Shown: positions 58,745 to 64,000 of the stretch, one piece after another
Position numbering within the stretch: the stretch's first letter is position 1
How the letters are laid out: each line of letters starts with the position of its first letter
NCBI GenBank assembly: GCA_037893245.1
Contig: JBAIAA010000545.1
Span: 310,001-374,000, forward strand
Length of the DNA stretch: 64,000 nt
DNA from: Crossaster papposus
Taxonomy: Eukaryota > Echinodermata > Asteroidea > Velatida > Solasteridae
Direction: 5' to 3'
The notes under the pieces: generated by a model
The model's input: the letters and a program-made list of their open reading frames with translations, nothing else
The model's database searches: none
Told to the model about the DNA's origin: nothing
Program-made: the position numbers and the translations under genes

Positions 58745-61605
58745 ACATAACAGATGGTATTATCTGCAATCAAAGTTCCGAGGGTTTCTCATTCGCCCAT
58801 CTTAATGTAAGAAGCCTCATAAACAAATTTGACCATTTTAAGATTGTAATGTCTAAAAATCCATTCGACATCATCTGTCTAAACGAAACTTTTTGCGACG
58901 CCTCAATCTCTGATGACGAAATAACTCTACCAAATTATTCTATTGTCAGAAAAGACAGGAACCGACATGGTGGCGGTGTTGCAATTTACATTCGAGATAC
59001 CCTAATGTTCTCTCGTCGTGAAGATCTCGAAATATATGATGTCGAGTGTATATGGGTTGAAATTAAGTGCAAACAAAGACAGCCTGTGCTTATCAGTTCT
59101 ATTTATAGGCCTCCTTCAAGCTCTGTCGAATTTATGGGAAAACTGAGTGATATCCTTAATAAGGCCTCGTGTGAATGTAAAGAAATTATTACAACTGGGG
59201 ACTTTAATTGTGATGTTTCAGAGGAATACGATAGTATGCAATCAAATCCAATTATTTCTTGCTTTAGTTTGTTCCAAATGGCGCAACTCATACATGACCC
59301 AACACGTGTCACTGAATCTACTAAAACTACCATCGATCTCATTTTTAGTTCCCACCCAGAGCTCATAAAGGACTGTGGTGTTTTACCAGTCCTAATCAGT
59401 GATCATTATCTTGTTTATGGGCTACACAGTTGGAAAACACCAAAAATGAAAGGTCGTTAAATAAATTTTCGATGTCTAAAAAATATAGACAGTGGTGCAT
59501 TTACGGACGATCTCCGTAATGCACCATGGCAAGATGTTTTTGGTTGTTATGATGTGGATAATGCATGGTCTATATGGTACTCCATATTTATGAGTATTAT
59601 TAACCTCCATGCGCCAGTCAAAACCAAACGCATTCGGGGTGCCTCAGTACCGTGGCTCGATAGCGAAATTCTTAAACTTATGCGGCAGCGCGATCGTGTA
59701 CACAAAATTGCAAAGCACACAGGCTTACAAATTCATTGGGATTCATACAAAAACCTGCGGAACAATGTTACTAATAAAATCCGCAGTAAAAAGAGTAATT
59801 ACTACACATCCGCCATAGAAGAAAATAAAAGCAACTCTTCTATGCTGTGGAAAACTCTAAAGGAGGTACTCCCTAAGAAACAAAAAACTGTACCAAATTC
59901 GATTACTTCCCCAAATGGGGAAAATATTGACAATATCGCCGACATTGCTGATACGTTAAATGAACACTTTTCAACAATCGGCAAGCGTACTGCTGGAAAT
60001 TACCCTTTGCGTGAACTTGAAATAGATGACAATACTGACGCCTCTATATTTGATTCTGTTGATGAAGATTGCGTAGTACCTAACATTACAGAAGAGTTTG
60101 TTCGAAAGCAAATATCATCCATGTCGGTTGGGAAAGCAACAGGTCCGGATGGAATTAGTGTTAAAATGATTAAAATTGCTTCACCTTATATCATTAAATC
60201 TTTAACTCGTATTGTTAACCTGTCTATAAGATGTGAGCGATACCCTAAAGATTGGAAACATGCTTTAGTAACACCAATTCACAAGGGAGGAGATAAATGT
60301 AGTACAGGTAACTATCGTCCAATTTCTATACTGCCAATTATCTCTAAGATTTTAGAAAGATGGGTGCACTCATCGGTATATAGATATCTTGATGAAAACA
60401 ATCTGATTCCTAGTTGCCAGTCGGGATTTAGACCCCTGCACTCAACTGAAAGCACCCTACATGACTTAACAAACAAGTGTTTTGCGGCCATGGAGAATGG
60501 ACAAGTTACAGGCAGTGTGTATATAGACCTCAGTAAAGCATTTGATTGTGTTGATCATGAAATCTTACTAAAGAAACTAGAAAGGATGAACATGTCATCT
60601 TCTGTAATAAATTGGTTTAAGTCGTACCTAAGTGAACGTAGTCAGTCTGTGAATATTGGCGGCACCATATCAAAGGTCCTGTCTGTAAACACTGGTGTTC
60701 CACAGGGGTCGATACTAGGTCCACTTTTATTCATTGTTTATACTAGTGACCTTCCATTTTGTATTGCCCCAAACTGCAACTTATTTATGTATGCAGATGA
60801 CTCCACATTAACGTGTAGCTCCTCCAACATTAATATAATAGAAAGTAGCTTAAATACAGCTCTTACTAGTTTTCACAACTGGTGCGGAAGAAACAAGCTA
60901 GCTTTAAATGCCACCAAAACCAAATGCATGCTTATTGGTACTAGGCAGAAAATATCTAATGTTAATTTAAATGTATGCATTGCTGGTAGTCGTATTGAAA
61001 ATGTGAAGTCTTATAAATGTTTGGGTGTAATTATTGATGAAGCATTAAGTTGGGGCCCACATGTCGAATACGTAAGAAAAAATGTGGTGTCTAAATTAGG
61101 TATACTAAGAAGAATCCGTGATTGTATTCCTCAGCACAGCTTGCACACACTATTTGTAAGTCTAGTTATGCCAACATTAGAGTATTGTTGTACTGTGTGG
61201 GGAGGAAGGTACATATCTCACGATAATATGTTAAACAAATGTCTCAAAAGAGCCGCGCGAATAATCCTTAAATGTACCTTCCTCACCCCTTCAGAGGATA
61301 TGTTTGCTCGTCTTAATTGGACCCCTTTTTCAAAAAGAGTCAAGTCAAAAAAGGCTATTCTTGTCTTCAAAAGTATCAACAAAATGACTCCTTTGTACAT
61401 GACAAATATTTTCAAACTACTTACAGTAATTCGCGAAACAAGGCAATCAACCCACACGGCACTGAAAGTTCCTTTCGCCAAAAAAGAATGCTACGCCACA
61501 AGTTTCGCTGTGAGTGGTGCAAATATTTGGAATAATCTGCCCGAACAATTGCGAACATTGGACTCATTAAGCACATTTAAATCAGAGCTCCGACATGCCA
61601 TCTGA
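58543..61605 (+). pseudogene. CR1-like ORF2: AP endonuclease + reverse transcriptase (one nonsense codon)
   Basis: The frame is open from 58543 (stop TGA 58540-58542 upstream) and is -1 relative to ORF1. There is no ATG before the endonuclease domain, which starts FSFAHLNVRSLINKF (58780) and shows ICLNETF, GGGVAIYIRD, SSIYRPPSSS, TTGDFNCDVS, TTIDLIFSS and ISDHYLVYG. TAA at 59458-59460 interrupts; the same frame continues FRCLKNIDSGAF. RT: SVGKATGPDGIS, TPIHKGGD, NYRPISILPI, VYIDLSKAFDCVDH, VPQGSILGPLLF and catalytic FMYADDSTL (60784 on), then RT thumb and C-terminal ILRRIRDCIP, MPTLEYCCTVWGG and RLNWTPFSKRV. Length is typical of CR1/Jockey-type ORF2. Translation probably depends on frameshifting or reinitiation from ORF1. 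Confidence 0.88.
58552..58558 (+). promoter_or_regulatory. candidate -1 frameshift heptamer, CR1-like ORF1 to ORF2
   Basis: GGGTTTT in ORF1 frame reads G GGT TTT, the canonical X XXY YYZ form. It lies ten bases after the last stop in the ORF2 frame, so a -1 slip here would enter an open ORF2. No downstream structure was verified. Confidence 0.45.
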
Positions 61606-61902
61606 GTGTTAGATATTATGCCAATTGCGCTGATCTACGGAGTTAGAACTTGGTTGCCACTATAATGTGGAGCCGGATAGGAATTTCCCCTTCTTATTTT
61701 TCACCTAAAAGGTTTTTTATTTGGCGGGTTTTCGCCTATCTCGTAAATCAGAATTAGTATTAATGTTTAGAATTCCTGTAATATCCTTGTATTTATAATA
61801 TGTACTGTTATTTTATTTGATGATGTATATGCAGGGCCCCAATGAAAACCAGTTTTAAACTGTTTGGGCACACCCTGGGTAAAGAAATGGAATAAATAAA
61901 TA
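61606..61902 (+). other. CR1-like element 3' UTR
   Basis: Non-coding, with a short hairpin-like CACCTAAAAGG...GGCGGGTTTTCGCC stretch, and a terminal run GGAATAAATAAATAA that marks the LINE end. Confidence 0.7.
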
Positions 61903-62355
61903 AGAAGAGATACCCGAGACAGGCACGTCGCCAGGATTCACCGTGGCGGTAAACCCCAGCGCTCTGGAGCTCCATCGCACCCTCCGCCGCCGGCAACCCA
62001 CCAAAACCCGCACTCTTCATCTCCGCTGCCCCCTCTCCCACCTGAGCCAACGATTGAGCTGCTGGCCCCGCCTCTTTCTCAGCCCGGTACACCACTATCC
62101 ACCACAGCAACCGAGGGGGAACATCCAAGGAAAGGGGGGAAAAGCCTCAAGAATCTCCTAAGGGAATACCAGTCCAGGGCTCCGATGGTTGTGGATTCCA
62201 CCACATCTGAGAGTGACACGGAGGTAGACCGGCACCCAAAAACCAGTAGCAATGCCGACAGAATTGACATGGTTATCACCACGACCTTCTACAAGAATGA
62301 CATGGTGGTCCACCAAGAAGAGATAAAGCGGAGCTTCAACATGAATGACATATAA
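61903..62355 (+). pseudogene. gypsy-3 accessory zinc-finger ORF, 3' piece
   Basis: Directly after the LINE end the frame reads RRDTRDRHVARIHRGG, supplying the two His residues that complete the C2H2 spacing begun at CETC on the other side of the insertion. It continues with a Pro/Ser-rich middle (PPPPATHQNPHSSSPLPPL), GGKSLKNLLREYQSR (compare GKPK..L..MR.A in gypsy-1 and gypsy-2), an acidic patch and IDMVITTTFYKNDMVVHQEE, stopping at TAA 62353-62355. The C-terminal layout resembles the gypsy-2 protein end (TLTQVILDGEVVQNDE). Apart from the LINE, the gene shows no lesion. Confidence 0.78.
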
Positions 62356-62773
62356 CTATACGATAGGCGTTACAAAACTAAGTTAATTGTCTTCTTGTTA
62401 AACCTAGTTTTAAATTTTAAGTTGTTGGGAGTTGAGGTCTTTTTCTATTTTTGTACATGTATAAAGTAAAACTTGTTGAGGACTTTTTCTATTTTTGTAT
62501 ACAGTAAAACTTGTTGAGGACTTGTTATATTTTTGAGAAAGTTACCTGTTTGAGGACCTAAACTCGAACTTTTTAATAAACTTGCCAATTTTTATGCAAA
62601 AGTTAACTCTATAAGTTAACAAAAGTTAACAAAAGATACATCTATTATAACGTGTTAACCTTTATATTTTCAAGTTACAGAGAAACAAAAGATTGTAATA
62701 ATTTATAGAAAACCGATTTTCTGTTAGATTTTCTAATAGTTTCCAGGGACTGAAAACTTTTGGAGGGGGGCTA
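62356..62773 (+). other. gypsy-3 3' non-coding region and polypurine tract
   Basis: Contains two or three imperfect copies of GTTGAGGACTTTTTCTATTTTTGTA (about 62430-62530). Ends TTTTGGAGGGGGGCTA, a classic polypurine tract next to the 3' LTR. Confidence 0.75.
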
Positions 62774-63470
62774 TGTGACAGAATAAGAATTATAAAGTCA
62801 CCAACTGTATGTTTTAAAGGCCTTGCAAGTCACCTACACTTTGCATATTAGGGAATCCTGGTATCTGATTGGTCAATTGCGTTTATGCACTGTTGTATGT
62901 CAAAGAGAAGTTGTACTTGGCCTATGGGGCTCAAAGTTTATAAAAGGCGATGCAGGGCTAAGATTTAGGCAGTTGATTGCTTGATCCTCTAATGACTAGA
63001 ATAATTACTAAGGCTATTGATTATGATGGAATGACATGACGGATGATGACTGATTAAAGGCAATGACCACTGTTCTTGATGAGAAACCTCTGATTACCAA
63101 TTATTAGTCCTCCCACATTCCGACTCCACCTATTCCCATTCCGACTCCTCCCACCTTCCGACTCCACCCTATTCCCATTCCGACTCCTCCCACCTTCCGA
63201 CTCCACCCTATTCCCATTCCGACTCTTCCCACATTCCGAGTCCACCCTATTCCCACATTCCACCCCATTCCCACTTCCCACATTCTGACTCCACCCACAT
63301 TCCGACGCCCCATTCCCACTGGCTCCGCTTCACCAGTCTACTAATCCTGTCCTCCAAGCAAAGAAGATAGCCTGGTGCTGTGGTCCAACACCGCTGGGAT
63401 ACTACACCGTCGAGGCGACACGCTACCAAACGAACCAGTCAGACGCAGGAGGACTGGTACGCTAACGACG
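62774..63470 (+). repeat. gypsy-3 3' LTR (end truncated)
   Basis: Matches 49671-50330 with an expanded pyrimidine array (about 63110-63300) and a few substitutions, but stops at CTAACGACG and lacks the final AACGTCACA of the 5' copy. P-like coding sequence resumes immediately. Confidence 0.88.
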
Positions 63471-63828
63471 CTGCTCTTCAAGCTGGTATAATCCGGGATA
63501 CCATCCTACAGTGCCATTCATTCAACCTGCGTATTCTATCAGTCACCTGTGATGGCACAGAGCACAACATCAAGACCATGCGTCTTTTGGGAGCACAGTT
63601 TCAGCCAGACCATTTTCAGCCATACTTTGAGAATCCAGCATTCCCTGGCACTGCTGTCTACGTTTTCCTTGACCCCCCACACATGATCAAGCTTGTCAGG
63701 AATCTTCTCCATAAGTTCAAGGCAGTCAAATGGCCTGGTCATGATCTCATCAAGTGGGATAAGCTGCAAAGGCTGAACCAGCTTCAAGAAGATCATCAAC
63801 TTCGCCTGGCAACTAAACTCACACAGAG
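63470..63828 (+). CDS. P-element/THAP9-like transposase catalytic exon, copy 2, right piece
   Basis: Continues the frame cut at 49670: AALQAGIIRDTILQ, then LSVTCDGTEHNIKTMRLLG (acidic catalytic-type motif DGT...N...LLG), FLDPPHMIKLVRNLLHKF, KWPGHDLIKWDKLQRLN and LATKLTQR. It ends at the donor AGAG|GTAAATG (63828/63829), as copy 1 does at 1642. These blocks are those of P-element/THAP9 transposases. No stop or frameshift was seen, so before gypsy-3, BEL and the small transposon landed this copy was apparently intact over this region. The start is shared with the damaged gypsy-3 LTR junction, so the first base or two are ambiguous. Confidence 0.8.
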
Positions 63829-64000
63829 GTAAATGTATACATTTTTAATTTATAATGAAGTCCCCTTTTGTAGTGTTTTCTTTCGATATTTATCGTGCAT
63901 CTTTGTCAAACCTCTTTTTTTGACAAACTTCAAATTCATTCAGAAAGAAGCAGCAAAAATGTTTAAAATATAAGGAAAGATGCTTGAAAACCTGAGGAAG
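63829..64000 (+). other. intron of P-like copy 2 (runs off the window)
   Basis: Non-coding, AT-rich, after the donor GTAAATG. Nothing else recognised before the window end. Confidence 0.6.

Larger units (their letters stand above)
56815..61902 (+). mobile_element. CR1-like non-LTR retrotransposon inserted in gypsy-3
   Basis: About 5.1 kb with ORF1 (SGNH esterase), ORF2 (endonuclease + RT) and a 3' end of short AATA repeats (GGAATAAATAAATAA). The flanking gypsy-3 codons rejoin without loss, so the insertion made little or no target duplication. Only ten bases precede the ORF1 ATG, so the 5' UTR is missing or tiny (5' truncation is common in this family). One in-frame stop in ORF2 is the only lesion seen. 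Confidence 0.88.
49671..63470 (+). mobile_element. gypsy-3: Ty3/gypsy element in P-like copy 2 exon, carrying a CR1 insertion
   Basis: 5' LTR 49671-50339 (TGTGACGG...GTCACA), PBS, broken gag, pol, two-finger accessory ORF split by a CR1-like LINE (56815-61902), polypurine tract GGAGGGGGG, 3' LTR 62774-63470. The left flank is GGTAT, the same tetramer GTAT used by gypsy-2. The 3' LTR lacks its last nine bases (AACGTCACA) and no right-hand duplication is seen, so the right junction has suffered a small deletion. The insertion splits the P-like reading frame. Confidence 0.9.

Noticed and set aside
1-64000. tRNA, rRNA or conserved host gene
   Set aside because: No cloverleaf-like or rRNA-like stretch was recognised; tRNA-like matches are primer binding sites only.

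Overview
The window reads as accessory, transposon-filled DNA from an animal nuclear genome, probably a marine invertebrate. Spliced genes, tRNA-Leu-primed Ty3/gypsy elements, a BEL/Pao element, a CR1-like LINE, P-element/THAP9-like genes, a YqaJ+THAP-DDE (ISL2EU-type) DNA transposon, mariner, hAT and foldback elements all occur. An amphioxus-like or other non-vertebrate deuterostome would fit, but the sequence does not prove it. I see no ordinary single-copy host gene, rRNA, tRNA or CRISPR array.

Layout. 1-1068: 3' end of a gypsy element (gypsy-1): pol C-terminus, then a small C2H2 zinc-finger ORF. 1642-12386 (minus): a P-element-like transposase gene (copy 1) whose intron holds gypsy-2 (2252-11843, plus), with GTAT target duplications and a tandem-LTR remnant at its left end. 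12861-29610: a degenerate MADF/BESS-type gene carried by an element with GCGTATG-rich ends. It is split by gypsy-5 (13719-28543, minus, GCCTT duplications). Gypsy-5 itself holds an interleaved foldback repeat (18388-19551) and gypsy-4 (19868-28346, minus, GTTT duplications), which looks young and intact.

29621-30255: non-autonomous hAT. 30844-37213: complete ISL2EU-type transposon with about 100-bp terminal inverted repeats, a SWIM+YqaJ nuclease gene and a convergent THAP+DDE transposase gene. 37946-38842: mariner-like element with about 200-bp inverted repeats. 39691-63828 (plus): a second P-like transposase gene (copy 2) interrupted three times: by a 1278-bp DNA transposon in one exon, by a BEL/Pao element in the intron (41299-49315, ACAAC duplications), and by gypsy-3 in the next exon (49671-63470). 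Gypsy-3 in turn carries a CR1-like LINE (56815-61902) inserted exactly inside a zinc finger of its accessory ORF.

The main biological theme is accessory ORFs in the env position. Three related gypsy elements carry a two-finger C2H2 ORF after pol, and a fourth carries an SGNH-hydrolase ORF there. The two best-preserved zinc-finger ORFs and the SGNH ORF sit just behind a good 3' splice site, suggesting expression from a spliced subgenomic mRNA. Two candidate -1 frameshift heptamers (gypsy-4 gag/pol; CR1 ORF1/ORF2) are also visible. All boundaries come from reading repeats and target-site duplications by eye.
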